From assembly GCF_000253255.1 (NCBI RefSeq), contig NC_015580.1, forward strand, positions 1,439,001 through 1,503,000: 64,000 nt of DNA. Direction: 5' to 3'. Position 1 is the first letter of the stretch. The number at the start of each line of letters is the position of its first letter. The position numbers were made by a program, and so were the translations under genes. This stretch comes from Novosphingobium sp. PP1Y (lineage in GTDB: Bacteria; Pseudomonadota; Alphaproteobacteria; Sphingomonadales; Sphingomonadaceae). Positions 34,861 through 43,287 of the stretch are shown in pieces. The notes beneath the pieces are model-generated. The model made no database searches. It saw only the letters and a program-made list of their open reading frames with translations, and was not told where the DNA came from.

Positions 34861-37800
34861 ATGGAGCGGATGGCGCAAGACGAAGACCAGCCTGTCGAAG
34901 GAATCGAGACACCTGAACCGCTAGCGGGAGAAGCCCGGCGGCGACGTCGCTGGCGCGCGCCGCTGGCAGGCGTTCTGGCGCTTGCCGCGGTGGCCGGCGG
35001 TACCGTCTGGCTCCTGCGTGAGGACATTGCCGACAACTTCATTGCGAGCCAACTCGATTCGCTGGGCCTGCCCGCACGCTACGAGGTCGTCAGCATCGGT
35101 CCCTCGGAACAGGTGATCCGCAACCTGTCGATCGGCGATCCGGACAGGCCGGATCTCACCATCGAGGAAATTCGCGTCCGGACGCGCCTGAACTGGGGCA
35201 TTCCCGGGATCGGCCGGATCACAATCGTCAAGCCGCGCCTTTACGGCACGATGCATGGCAATCGTCCCAGCTTCGGCGCGCTCGACAAGATGCTGTTCAC
35301 GGGAGGCAAGGAGCCTTTCGCGATGCCGGACTACGATCTGAAGATCGTCGACGGACGCGGCCTGGTCGAGAGCGAGCATGGCCGGATCGGGGTTCGGATC
35401 GCAGGGCAAGGGCCTTTGCGCGGTGGGTTCGCAGGCGAACTGGCAGCAGTGGCGCCCGGCCTGACCATGGCTGGCTGCGAGACCGGCAAGGCCAGTCTTT
35501 ACGGCAAGATTTCGATAGCCTCGCAAAGGCCGCGCTTCGCCGGGCCCTTGCGGCTCGCGAGCCTCGATTGCGCGGATCAGGATCTGGCGCTCGCCAACTC
35601 CGCAGCGAAGATCGACTTCACTTTCGACAAGGCGCTCGACGGCGGTGAAGGCAGCATCGGCCTGACGGCCGGGAAGGGCCACTACGCCAGCAACCGCTTC
35701 GACGGGGCTTCGGGCAAGGCACAGGTCAGCTATCGCAAGCAGACGCTCAACGCCCGCTACGATCTTACCGCGCGCGGTCTTGCGACGCCGCAGGCGCGGA
35801 TGGCCAGCCTGGGGATAGACGGCCGGGTGCGTTCGAATGCCGGCCTTGCGCGGATCGATGTCGAAAGCGAACTTTCGGGCAAGGGGCTGGCGCTGGGCGC
35901 ACAGCTCGACCGGACCCTTGCCGATGCCGCGCGTTCGGGCGAAGGCACTTTTCTGGGGCCGGTGGCAAGCCAGGTCCGCAAGGCGCTCCAGCGCGAGACG
36001 CGGGGGAGCACTCTCGAAGCGAGCCTGATCCTGCGGCACTCGCGTGAGGGTATCAGCCTCGTCGTCCCGCGCGGCTCCGTGCGGGGCGGCAGCGGCAAGG
36101 CCTTGCTGACGCTTTCGCGCGTGCAGGCCATGTTCTCCGGAAGTGCGCCGCGCCTGACCGGCAATTTCGCGACTGGCGGGCAAGGCCTGCCGAGGATCGC
36201 CGGGCGCATGGAATCCAGCGACAATGGCGGGCTTTCGATGCATGTCGAGATGCCCGAATACCGCGCGGGCGACACGCGCCTTGCCCTGCCCGCGCTCGAT
36301 CTGGTGCAGGCGCCGGGCGGCAGTCTCGGCTTTACCGGCAGCGCCCGATTGACCGGCGCCTTGCCGGGCGGGAGCGCCGAAAACCTGATCCTGCCGGTCC
36401 ATGGCGATTGGGCGGCGAACGGGGATCTGAGCGTCTGGCCGCGGTGCACGACGATCGGTTTCGACCGTCTCGCCTTTGCCAACCTGACGATCGACAAGCG
36501 GAGCCTGCAAGTCTGCCCTGCCGCGGGAGGCCCGATCTTGCGTAGCCGGTCCGGCCGATTCGAGCTGGCTGCCGGCGTTCCTTCACTCGATCTCGCCGGA
36601 CACCTCGGCGAAACCCCGATCCGCCTCTCCAGCGGAGCCATCGGCTACGCCCAGAAGGGATCGAATCCCGGCGCCGTCTCGGCCGAAGCACTCGATGTCG
36701 AACTGGGGGCTGCTGACAGCGCTTCCCGGTTCAGGGTGACCCACCTCGATGCGCTCGTGGGCAAGGATATCGGCGGGAAGTTCGATGAGGCGGACGTCGC
36801 GCTCTATGCCGTGCCGCTCGACCTTCATCAGACGGCCGGGGACTGGCGCTACGCCGATGGTGTCCTGACCATCGACAAGGCGAGCTTCACGCTGGTCGAC
36901 CGCGAGAAGGTGGCGCGTTTCGAGCCGGTTGTCGCCCGCGATGCCACCTTGCGTCTTGCCGACAATGTGATCACTGCCCAAGCGGTGATGCGCGAGCCGC
37001 GCTCGGATCGCGAGGTTGTGCGAGCCGACATTGTTCACAATCTCATGGATGCCAGCGGTCACGCGGACCTGACGGTCAGGGGGATCACTTTCGACAAATC
37101 GCTGCAGGCGGACACACTGTCCCATCTCGCGCTGGGTGTGGTCTCTAATCTCGAAGGATCGGTGCAAGGTACCGGTCGCATCGACTGGAACGAGGCGGGC
37201 GTGAGCAGCCGCGGTCGCTTTGCAACCGATGGCGTGGACTTCGCCGCCGCCTTCGGCCCGGTGAAGGGGCTTTCCGGCGAAGTGCGCTTCACCGACCTGC
37301 TCGGCCTTGTTACGGCACCTGACCAGAAGCTCAGGATCGCCTCGATCAACCCGGGCATAGAGGTGAACGACGGCGTCCTCTCCTTCGAGATGAAGCCCGA
37401 CTATCTGCTGGTGGTGAACGGTGCGCACTGGCCGTTTATGGACGGCACGCTGACGCTGGAACCTGCACGCATGCGCATCGGCGTTGCCGAGACGCGCAAC
37501 TACACACTCAAGGTGACCGGGCTAGACGCGGCGACTTTCGTCCAGCACCTCGATCTCTCGAACATCAATGCATCCGGCGTGTTCGACGGCGAACTGCCGC
37601 TGGTCTTCGACGAGGACGGCGGACGGATCGAGAACGGCTACCTCAAGTCGCGCGAGCCGGGCGGCAATGTCTCCTACATCGGCGCGCTGACTTACAAGGA
37701 CCTCTCGGCGATGGGCAACTTCGCCTTCAATGCCCTCAGGTCGGTCGACTACAAGAGCATGGAGATCGGCCTCGGCGGATCCCTGTCCGGCGAGATCGTG

Positions 37801-38064
37801 ACCCGTATCAGCTTCGACGGATTGAGCCAGGGGGCAGGGGCCAAGAGCAACTTCCTGACCAGGCAGGTTGCCAAGCTGCCGATTCGCTTCATTCTCAACA
37901 TCAAGGCGCCGTTCTTCAGCTTGTTCGGCTCGATGCGCTCGCTTTACGATCCGACTTATCTCACCGATCCGCGAACGCTCGGTCTGATCGACCGGGACGG
38001 GAAAGTGAGGCCGCGGCCTCCATCCATCGCCATTCAGCCTCCAGTCAGCGAGAATAATCCATGA
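34861..38064 (+). CDS. ydbH: YdbH-type AsmA-like intermembrane lipid-transport protein
   Basis: Large periplasm-spanning protein of 1067 aa. After a basic stretch, one N-terminal inner-membrane helix (LAGVLALAAVAGGTVWLL) anchors it; the remainder is the repetitive beta-rich AsmA-like/YdbH region. The C-terminus with SNINASGVFDGELPLVF, RSVDYKSMEIGLGG and NIKAPFFSLFGSMRSLYDPTYL matches the YdbH C-terminal domain. In E. coli YdbH, with TamB and YhdP, carries phospholipids to the outer membrane. It overlaps the following frame and is trailed by ynbE and ydbL as in E. coli. The start at 34861 is chosen for the divergent spacing with radC; ATG 34870 is also possible. Confidence 0.9.
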   Translation: MERMAQDEDQPVEGIETPEPLAGEARRRRRWRAPLAGVLALAAVAGGTVWLLREDIADNFIASQLDSLGLPARYEVVSIGPSEQVIRNLSIGDPDRPDLTIEEIRVRTRLNWGIPGIGRITIVKPRLYGTMHGNRPSFGALDKMLFTGGKEPFAMPDYDLKIVDGRGLVESEHGRIGVRIAGQGPLRGGFAGELAAVAPGLTMAGCETGKASLYGKISIASQRPRFAGPLRLASLDCADQDLALANSAAKIDFTFDKALDGGEGSIGLTAGKGHYASNRFDGASGKAQVSYRKQTLNARYDLTARGLATPQARMASLGIDGRVRSNAGLARIDVESELSGKGLALGAQLDRTLADAARSGEGTFLGPVASQVRKALQRETRGSTLEASLILRHSREGISLVVPRGSVRGGSGKALLTLSRVQAMFSGSAPRLTGNFATGGQGLPRIAGRMESSDNGGLSMHVEMPEYRAGDTRLALPALDLVQAPGGSLGFTGSARLTGALPGGSAENLILPVHGDWAANGDLSVWPRCTTIGFDRLAFANLTIDKRSLQVCPAAGGPILRSRSGRFELAAGVPSLDLAGHLGETPIRLSSGAIGYAQKGSNPGAVSAEALDVELGAADSASRFRVTHLDALVGKDIGGKFDEADVALYAVPLDLHQTAGDWRYADGVLTIDKASFTLVDREKVARFEPVVARDATLRLADNVITAQAVMREPRSDREVVRADIVHNLMDASGHADLTVRGITFDKSLQADTLSHLALGVVSNLEGSVQGTGRIDWNEAGVSSRGRFATDGVDFAAAFGPVKGLSGEVRFTDLLGLVTAPDQKLRIASINPGIEVNDGVLSFEMKPDYLLVVNGAHWPFMDGTLTLEPARMRIGVAETRNYTLKVTGLDAATFVQHLDLSNINASGVFDGELPLVFDEDGGRIENGYLKSREPGGNVSYIGALTYKDLSAMGNFAFNALRSVDYKSMEIGLGGSLSGEIVTRISFDGLSQGAGAKSNFLTRQVAKLPIRFILNIKAPFFSLFGSMRSLYDPTYLTDPRTLGLIDRDGKVRPRPPSIAIQPPVSENNP

Positions 38065-38135
38065 AATCCTGCGAATTGACCGGAAGCGTTCCAGCTGCAA
38101 CATACCCCGCCATGTTCGGCCGAGGGAAGTTGACG

Positions 38136-38348
38136 ATGCAGCAGGGAAGGCCCCGGTCCGGCTGGCGCGCCGCATGCGCCGCGATGGTGGTGTTGGGCAC
38201 GGTCCCGGCGCTTGGGGGGTGCATCAATGTTTCCGCGCCCGACAAGCCGATCGTGATCGAGCTGAACATCAACATCAGGCAGGAAGTGATCTACAAGTTG
38301 GCGGCGGATGCAGCCAATACGATCGACGAGAACCCGGAGATTTTCTGA
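38136..38348 (+). CDS. ynbE: YnbE-type small lipoprotein
   Basis: Outer-membrane lipoprotein of 70 aa. The signal peptide ends at a lipobox ALGGC with C29 as the lipidated residue. The conserved mature part is INVSAPDKPIVIELNINI and QEVIYKLA. In E. coli YnbE caps YdbH at the outer membrane to complete the bridge. The ATG at 38136 is chosen because GAGGGA lies eight bases upstream and gives a normal signal peptide; an upstream ATG at 38061 overlaps ydbH. Stop and ydbL start overlap (TGATG). Confidence 0.92.
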   Translation: MQQGRPRSGWRAACAAMVVLGTVPALGGCINVSAPDKPIVIELNINIRQEVIYKLAADAANTIDENPEIF

Positions 38349-38743
38349 TGGCAAGTCTGTTCCGCAAGTCTGTCGCCGCAATCGGCATCGCCGGTGCCAT
38401 GTTGGCGCTGGGCGCCGGTAGCGCGGCTTTCGCCCAGAATCGCGACCCGGCCTACGCCGCCGCGCGCGCTGCGGGGCAGGTGGGCGAGCAGACCGATGGT
38501 TACCTCGGCGTGGTCGGCAATGCGTCGCCGGACGTTCGCGCCATGGTCAAGGACCTCAACAACAAGCGCCGCGCCGTCTACACCGAGAAGGCCGCAGGCA
38601 AGAGCACGATCGAGGAATATGCCTTCGCGACCGCGTGCCGCCTGATTCTCGAAACCAAGCCCGGTGAAAAGTATCAGGCGCCCGATGGCTCTTGGAAGGT
38701 CCGCGACGGCGGTGCACCGGTACGCGATCCGCGCTGCCCGTAA
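38348..38743 (+). CDS. ydbL: YdbL-type periplasmic protein (DUF1318)
   Basis: Secreted protein of 131 aa. The signal peptide ends at AAFA with cleavage before QNRDP. The mature domain has ARAAGQVGEQTDGYLGV and VKDLNNKRRAVYTEKAA, typical of YdbL/DUF1318. In E. coli YdbL acts as a chaperone that prevents wrong YnbE assembly on YdbH. It overlaps ynbE by one base and is last in the operon, followed by a strong terminator. Confidence 0.92.
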   Translation: MASLFRKSVAAIGIAGAMLALGAGSAAFAQNRDPAYAAARAAGQVGEQTDGYLGVVGNASPDVRAMVKDLNNKRRAVYTEKAAGKSTIEEYAFATACRLILETKPGEKYQAPDGSWKVRDGGAPVRDPRCP

Positions 38744-38793
38744 TTCTTTTCCGGGTGGCCTGTCCGGCCAGGAATTCGCGATTCGAATTGGTG

Positions 38794-38830
38794 AAGGGAC
38801 TGCAAGGTAAACGCGCCTTGCAGTCCCTTT
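38794..38830 (+). terminator. Terminator of ydbH-ynbE-ydbL operon
   Basis: 14-bp perfect stem AAGGGACTGCAAGG (38794-38807) / CCTTGCAGTCCCTT (38816-38829), 8-base loop, ending in TTT. The flanking A and T pairs make it symmetric, so it can work on either strand. Confidence 0.88.
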
Positions 38831-38967
38831 CGATTTGCACGATGCCCGGTGTATCGCCGATGCGCTATTGTTCCGGCATCGGCAATTGGTACTAGGCTTC
38901 TTGCGCGCTTTCCGCAGATGCGCTTCGATACTGCGTCTGCAACTGAAGAGTGCCACGCGCGGTACGG

Positions 38968-38996
38968 TTGACTCGGCAAATCCCCCACCCTAAGGG
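38968..38996 (+). promoter_or_regulatory. Promoter candidate for atp operon
   Basis: TTGACT (38968-38973) and TAAGGG (38991-38996) with a 17-base spacer whose end is C-rich (CCCCCACCC). CCCCC (38982-38986) and GGGGG (38994-38998) form a short dyad over the -10 region. The 5' leader to the atpI ATG would be about 80 bases. Confidence 0.5.
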
Positions 38997-39082
38997 GGCG
39001 GCGCCCTCGGCGGGCAGCCGTTGATTGTGTCGATCGAACCGGGTTGAGTGCACGATAGAGTGCAAACACGAAGGGGGAAGGC

Positions 39083-39403
39083 ATGAGCGACGAGCCAAAC
39101 GCACGGGACCCTGTCGGTGAGGACGCCCGCATCGATTCGCTGGACGAAAGGCTCAAGGCCCTTCGCGAGCGGGAAGAGCAGCGTCACAAGCCGGTTGGAG
39201 GCGCGGAATCGGATGCGAGCTATCGCGCCGGAAACCGCGTCCTGGCCGACTTGCTGGGAGGTGTTGCCGGTGGCTTGTTCCTTGGCTGGGTGATTGATCA
39301 CTTTGCCGGGACCTCGCCCTGGGGACTGTTGGTGATGTTGTTCTTCGGAATCTTCGTTGCCTTCAGAAATATTATAAGGAATTCGAACCAGCGCCCGAAT
39401 TGA
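39083..39403 (+). CDS. atpI: ATP synthase protein I (AtpI/AtpZ-like)
   Basis: Small membrane protein of 106 aa that starts the F0 operon. A charged, coiled-coil-like N-terminal half (DSLDERLKALREREEQ) precedes two membrane helices (VLADLLGGVAGGLFLGWVI and WGLLVMLFFGIFVAF). AtpI aids c-ring assembly or ion supply to the synthase. GAAGGGGGAAGG precedes the ATG. Confidence 0.92.
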   Translation: MSDEPNARDPVGEDARIDSLDERLKALREREEQRHKPVGGAESDASYRAGNRVLADLLGGVAGGLFLGWVIDHFAGTSPWGLLVMLFFGIFVAFRNIIRNSNQRPN

Positions 39404-39456
39404 CCCAACGGGGGGTGAACAGGGCGCTGTCGTTCATTGGCGACAGGGAAATTCGC

Positions 39457-40242
39457 GTGGCAGCCGAAGCGAAGGTCGATCCGATGCATCAGTTCAGCAT
39501 CCAGCCGTTGTTCGGCTCGGATGGCTGGAATATCGCGGGTTACAACATCGCCTTTACGAACAGTGCGTTGTGGATGGCTATCGCCACCGTCGCCCTGCTG
39601 GTCTTCGTTGCGGGTGGCGCCAAGCGCCAGCTCGTGCCGGGTCGCTGGCAGATGGCGGTCGAGACCTTCACCGGTTTCGTCGATGGAATGCTGGCCGCCA
39701 ACGTCGGCCCCAACGGCAAGAAGTACGTTCCGTACATCTTCTCGCTGTTCATGTTCATTCTCTTCGCGAACTTCCTTGGCCTGCTGCCGCTCGGTGTGAT
39801 CGGCCTGCATCCCTTCACGTTCACCAGCCACTTCTCGGCCACCGGCGTGCTCTCGATCCTGTCGTTCTCGATCGTGCTCATCGTCGGCTTCGTGAAGCAC
39901 AAGCTGCACTTCTTCTCGCTCTTCGTGCCGCACGGCACGCCCGTGGTGATGGTTGTTCCGATCTTCTTCGTCGAACTCATCTCGTTCCTGGTGCGTCCGT
40001 TCAGCCTTGGTCTGCGACTTTTCGTCGCCATGATGGCCGGCCACGTCCTGCTCGAAGTGCTTTCGAGCTTCGTGATCAGCTCGGGCAACGCCAACATCGG
40101 CCTGTTCGCCATTGCCGGTCTGCCCAGCTTCGTGCTGATGGTCGGCATCTGCGCGCTGGAACTGCTCGTGGCCGGCATCCAGGCCTACGTGTTCGCTCTT
40201 CTCACCTGCGTCTATCTGAACGACGCAGAGAACCTTCACTGA
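39457..40242 (+). CDS. atpB: F0F1 ATP synthase subunit a
   Basis: Proton-channel subunit of 261 aa. Membrane helices fill the protein; key regions are FVLFANFLGLLPLG-like (FILFANFLGLLPLG) and SLGLRLFVAMMAGHVLLE with the essential Arg facing the c-ring. I choose the GTG at 39457 (AAEAKVDPMHQF) because AGGGAA lies just before it and this start matches sphingomonad homologues; the longer frame from 39400 overlaps atpI. Confidence 0.95.
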   Translation: MAAEAKVDPMHQFSIQPLFGSDGWNIAGYNIAFTNSALWMAIATVALLVFVAGGAKRQLVPGRWQMAVETFTGFVDGMLAANVGPNGKKYVPYIFSLFMFILFANFLGLLPLGVIGLHPFTFTSHFSATGVLSILSFSIVLIVGFVKHKLHFFSLFVPHGTPVVMVVPIFFVELISFLVRPFSLGLRLFVAMMAGHVLLEVLSSFVISSGNANIGLFAIAGLPSFVLMVGICALELLVAGIQAYVFALLTCVYLNDAENLH

Positions 40243-40278
40243 TTTTATCCTTCAAGTTTACCAAAGGGAGTTTTTGAA

Positions 40279-40503
40279 ATGGACGCAGAAGCTGCAAAGC
40301 TGCTTGGTGCTGGTCTCGCCGCTATCGGTTGCGGTCTCGCTTCGATCGGCGTGGGTAGCGTTTTCGCCAAGTTCCTCGAAGGCGCGCTGCGCAACCCGGG
40401 TGCTGCCGACGCGCAGCAGGGCCGTCTCTTCATCGGCTTCGCCGGTGCCGAGCTTCTCGGTCTGCTTTCGTTCGTTGTTGCCGCGCTGCTGATCTTCGCC
40501 TGA
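40279..40503 (+). CDS. atpE: F0F1 ATP synthase subunit c
   Basis: Hairpin membrane protein of 74 aa that forms the rotor ring. The polar loop ALRNPGAADAQQG joins the two helices, and the proton-carrying carboxylate is the Glu in GFAGAELLGLL. AAAGGGAG precedes the ATG. Absence of an extra sodium-type ligand set supports proton coupling. Confidence 0.97.
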   Translation: MDAEAAKLLGAGLAAIGCGLASIGVGSVFAKFLEGALRNPGAADAQQGRLFIGFAGAELLGLLSFVVAALLIFA

Positions 40504-40602
40504 TCGCGCGCAAACCCCGCACCGGCCGCCAACGCCCTTTGGTGAAGCGGCCGGCTCGCGGAGGCAAGTTTTTTACCGGCCACCTCGAGACAGGGCTGAC
40601 CA

Positions 40603-41097
40603 ATGCCTCAGATCGAACAGCTAGCCGCGACCTATTCCAGCCAGATCTTCTGGCTGCTGGTCTTCTTCGGTTTCACCTTCTTCGTCGTCGGACGGGGCAT
40701 GGTGCCGAAGGTGATGGATACGGTTGCGCAGCGCGACAAACAGATTTCCGACGACCTCATCGCTGCAGAGCGCGCGCGCAAGCAGGCCAATGAGGAAGAG
40801 GAAGCATGGCGCGTGCGTGAGAACACCAATCGCGCCGAGGCTCAGGCCCTGATCGCCGAGGCCCGCACCAAGGCCGCTGCCGCTACCGAGCAGCGTCTTG
40901 CCGCCGCCCAGTCCGTGATCGACACGAAGCTGGCCGAAGCCGAAGCCCGTATCGCGGAGGCCCGCAAGTCGGCTGCCGCCGAGATCGAGGACGTCGCTGC
41001 CGACGCCACCCGCGATATCGTCAGCCGCATCGCCGGCCTGTCTCTCGACGATGCCGCGGTTCGTGCGACCGTGAAGGAGAACCTGGTCCATGGCTGA
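40603..41097 (+). CDS. atpF': F0F1 ATP synthase subunit b'
   Basis: Peripheral-stalk protein of 164 aa. One N-terminal helix (IFWLLVFFGFTFFVVG) is followed by a long Ala/Glu/Lys-rich coiled coil (AERARKQANEEEEAWR onward). Alphaproteobacteria carry two different b-type subunits; this is the first. It overlaps the next b gene by eight bases. Confidence 0.93.
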   Translation: MPQIEQLAATYSSQIFWLLVFFGFTFFVVGRGMVPKVMDTVAQRDKQISDDLIAAERARKQANEEEEAWRVRENTNRAEAQALIAEARTKAAAATEQRLAAAQSVIDTKLAEAEARIAEARKSAAAEIEDVAADATRDIVSRIAGLSLDDAAVRATVKENLVHG

Positions 41098-41677
41098 GAA
41101 CGTCTCCCCCGCGGTCGAGCAGGGCCTTGCCCACGAGGCCGCTGAAGTCACCGGAGCCCAGGACACCCACGCCGCCGTGGAGCACCATGCCGAACCTCTG
41201 CTGCTGGGCGTTGCCCCGCCGGTAGCGGTCGTCAGCTCGGCAATGATCGTGCTGATCCTGATCGCCCTGTGGAAGGGACTGCCCAGGATGATCGCCGGCG
41301 GCCTCGATTCCAGGATTGCCGACATCAAGGCGCAGCTCGAAGAGGCCAAGGTCCTTCGCGCAGAGGCGGAAGCCCTGCGCAAGGAATATGCTGACAAGAT
41401 CGCCAACGCCGAAAAGGACGCGGCGGCGATGATCGATCATGCCCGTCACGAAGCCGAGGCGATCGTCGCCAAGGCTGAGAAGGACTCCGCCGATGTGATC
41501 GTGCGCCGCGAGAAGATGGCGCAGGACAAGATCGGTGCTGCCGAGCGTGCTGCCGTGACCGACCTGCAGAACCAGGCCGCTGCCGCTGCTGCCGCTTCGG
41601 CCCGAATACTGATCAAGGCGAACCATTCGGCCACTGCCGACAAGGCATTCGTGGATCAGGCCATCGGCTCTATCTGA
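41090..41677 (+). CDS. atpF: F0F1 ATP synthase subunit b
   Basis: Second peripheral-stalk subunit, 195 aa. An N-terminal Ala/His/Glu-rich extension of about 40 residues precedes the membrane helix (VAVVSSAMIVLILIALW) and a coiled coil with RIADIKAQLEEAKVLRAEAEALRK-like heptads. It pairs with b' to hold F1 still. F1 genes are not in the window, so the operon is split as in many alphaproteobacteria. Confidence 0.94.
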   Translation: MAENVSPAVEQGLAHEAAEVTGAQDTHAAVEHHAEPLLLGVAPPVAVVSSAMIVLILIALWKGLPRMIAGGLDSRIADIKAQLEEAKVLRAEAEALRKEYADKIANAEKDAAAMIDHARHEAEAIVAKAEKDSADVIVRREKMAQDKIGAAERAAVTDLQNQAAAAAAASARILIKANHSATADKAFVDQAIGSI

Positions 41678-41703
41678 GCCCGGCTCCACGATCTAAAAAC
41701 AAG

Positions 41704-41732
41704 AAAGCCCCTGCCTTCGCGGGGGCTTTTTT
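41704..41732 (+). terminator. Terminator of atp F0 operon
   Basis: Stem AAAGCCCCTGC (41704-41714) / GCGGGGGCTTT (41719-41729), with one T-G pair and a CTTC loop, continuing into TTTTTT (41727-41732). Strong intrinsic terminator 27 bases after atpF. Confidence 0.93.
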
Positions 41733-41890
41733 GTTGTCCGTACCCGGGTCGTTTCGCCGCGGGATCGGCGCCCCACTCACGTTATCCCCGGACTGGTTGG
41801 GGCTTCTGTTTTCTTGCTGCTTCTTCCAGAACGGGCAGGCTTCCGGATCAAGATCGGGGTGACGACAGGCAACGGGATACGCGCACCAGC

Positions 41891-42202
41891 CTAGTGGATC
41901 ACCACGGCGCTGATGCGGTGGTAGAATGGCCTGTGCGGTGTACGGCCATGGCTGATGTTGTCGAACAGGCCCACGCCGACGCTGGGCAGGAGCGACTGGA
42001 TCAGGCGGACTTCCTCCACCTGCCGCACATCGATTCGAACGTGGAGCTGCCCGTCGAAGTCGAAGCTGACATCGGCATTGGGCGGACAGACTTCGCGAAG
42101 CATTACCAGCAGCTTGCCAAGCTCGGCGGTCACGTCGAACGACGTAGCGGGCTCGGGGAGCCGCTCTCCTTCATCGGTCAACACGCGTAAAGATCGTGCC
42201 AT
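41891..42202 (-). CDS. Hypothetical protein, 103 aa
   Basis: I do not recognise this family. A strong ribosome-binding site (GGGAGG six bases before ATG) and plausible composition make it real. The N-terminal third is charged (SLRVLTDEGERLPEP), the middle has FDVTAELGKLLVMLREV and a VRIDVRQVEEVRLIQSLLP segment, and the C-terminus is His/Arg-rich (HGRTPHRPFYHR). No signal peptide or membrane helix is visible. It lies alone between the atp operon and gloB; an opposite-strand open frame over it is a shadow. Confidence 0.6.
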   Translation of the reverse strand: MARSLRVLTDEGERLPEPATSFDVTAELGKLLVMLREVCPPNADVSFDFDGQLHVRIDVRQVEEVRLIQSLLPSVGVGLFDNISHGRTPHRPFYHRISAVVIH

Positions 42203-42386
42203 TTACGCCTCCCTGTTTCTTGTTTCCCGATTGGATCAAACAAGCGAAAGCAAGGAAAGCGACAAGATGGCGTAGTCTCAAATTGGTATTCAGGCCGCGC
42301 GAAGCGTTAATCGCTGCCGCAAGCGGCCCGGCGCGCTGACATGCCCCTGGCCTTGCCAGAGGCGCGCCGAACCCGAAGGGGCGGCA

Positions 42387-43151
42387 TCACCCCCTGAAAT
42401 CATCCTTGGCGCGCCTGAGGGCCGCAAAGGTGGCCACGGCATCGCCGCCGCCCCAACGGGCCTGCACCCGGGGATTGTCGGCGCGCAGGAAGGGATTGGT
42501 CGCCAGCTCGCGTTCCAGCTTCATCGGCACAGTGGGCTGATCGTGGGCGCGGTGTTTCAGGATCTCTTCGACATAGCCGGCAAGCTCTGCGTTGTCGGGA
42601 TCGGCATGGACCGCGAACTTTGCGTTGGCGGCAGTGTACTCATGTGCGCAGTAGAGCATGGTTTCCGCCGGCAGGGCCTTTACCCGCTTGAGGCTGGTCC
42701 AGAACTGCTCCGGGGTCCCTTCGAACATGCGGCCGCATCCCAGGGCGAACACCGAATCGCCGACGAAGGCCATCCGGGCACCGGGCAGATGATATGCGAC
42801 GTGGCCTAGCGTGTGGCCTCCGACGTCGATGACGCAGGCCTTGCGGTCCCCGATCCTGATGACATCGCCCTGGCCGACCATGCGGTCGATCCCCGTGATC
42901 TTGTCGGCTTCCGCCTTGGGGCCAGTGACCGAGCAATTGGTGACGCGCTTGATCGTCTCGTTGCCGCCGGCGTGGTCGGGGTGCCAGTGGGTGTTCCAGA
43001 TCTGCGTGATCTGCCAGCCCTTCTTGCCGGCCTGGCGCAGGTACTCGTCGGCATCGGGCGTGTCGATGCAGACGGTTTCCTCGCTATCGTGATCGTGCAG
43101 CAGGAAGCCGTAGTTGTCGGACAGGCAGGGAAACTGGTGGACTTCGAGCAT
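42387..43151 (-). CDS. gloB: Hydroxyacylglutathione hydrolase (glyoxalase II)
   Basis: Binuclear-metal hydrolase of 254 aa that cleaves S-D-lactoylglutathione to D-lactate and glutathione in methylglyoxal detoxification. The metal motif THWHPDH is at residues 54-60. GHTLGHVAY, FVGDSVFALGCGRMFEG and CAHEYT supply the other ligands, and the C-terminal NPFLRADNP is the glutathione-contact region typical of true GloB rather than other beta-lactamase-fold proteins. GAGATCC precedes the ATG. Confidence 0.95.
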   Translation of the reverse strand: MLEVHQFPCLSDNYGFLLHDHDSEETVCIDTPDADEYLRQAGKKGWQITQIWNTHWHPDHAGGNETIKRVTNCSVTGPKAEADKITGIDRMVGQGDVIRIGDRKACVIDVGGHTLGHVAYHLPGARMAFVGDSVFALGCGRMFEGTPEQFWTSLKRVKALPAETMLYCAHEYTAANAKFAVHADPDNAELAGYVEEILKHRAHDQPTVPMKLERELATNPFLRADNPRVQARWGGGDAVATFAALRRAKDDFRG

Positions 43152-43216
43152 CGGGATCTCTCCTGCGGATCAATGTAGCGACGATGTCCGTAATCTGAAG
43201 CCCTGCACAAAGCAAA

Positions 43217-43244
43217 GGCCCGCCCGGATCGCTCCGGACGGGCC
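43217..43244 (-). terminator. Terminator of rpsA
   Basis: 11-bp stem GGCCCGTCCGG / CCGGGCGGGCC on the minus strand with loop AGCGAT and one G-T pair, followed by TTTGCTTTG. It lies 43 bases after the rpsA stop. Confidence 0.85.
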
Positions 43245-43287
43245 CTTGGTGATGTGGTTACGGTGTCCCGGACGGGACGCCCGAGAA

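Larger units (their letters stand above)
38744..39082. other. Intergenic region between ydbL terminator and atp operon
   Basis: About 340 bases. It holds the ydbL terminator (38794-38830), a sigma-70-type promoter (38968-38996) and GGGGGAAGG as ribosome-binding site of atpI. No further coding frame with a convincing start is seen in it. Confidence 0.7.

Noticed and set aside
34817..34912. N-terminal extension of RadC
   Set aside because: It would overlap the divergent ydbH start and adds residues absent from the family.
41894..42190. Rightward open frame opposite the 103-residue hypothetical gene
   Set aside because: The leftward frame has a strong ribosome-binding site and more protein-like composition; this one looks like its shadow.
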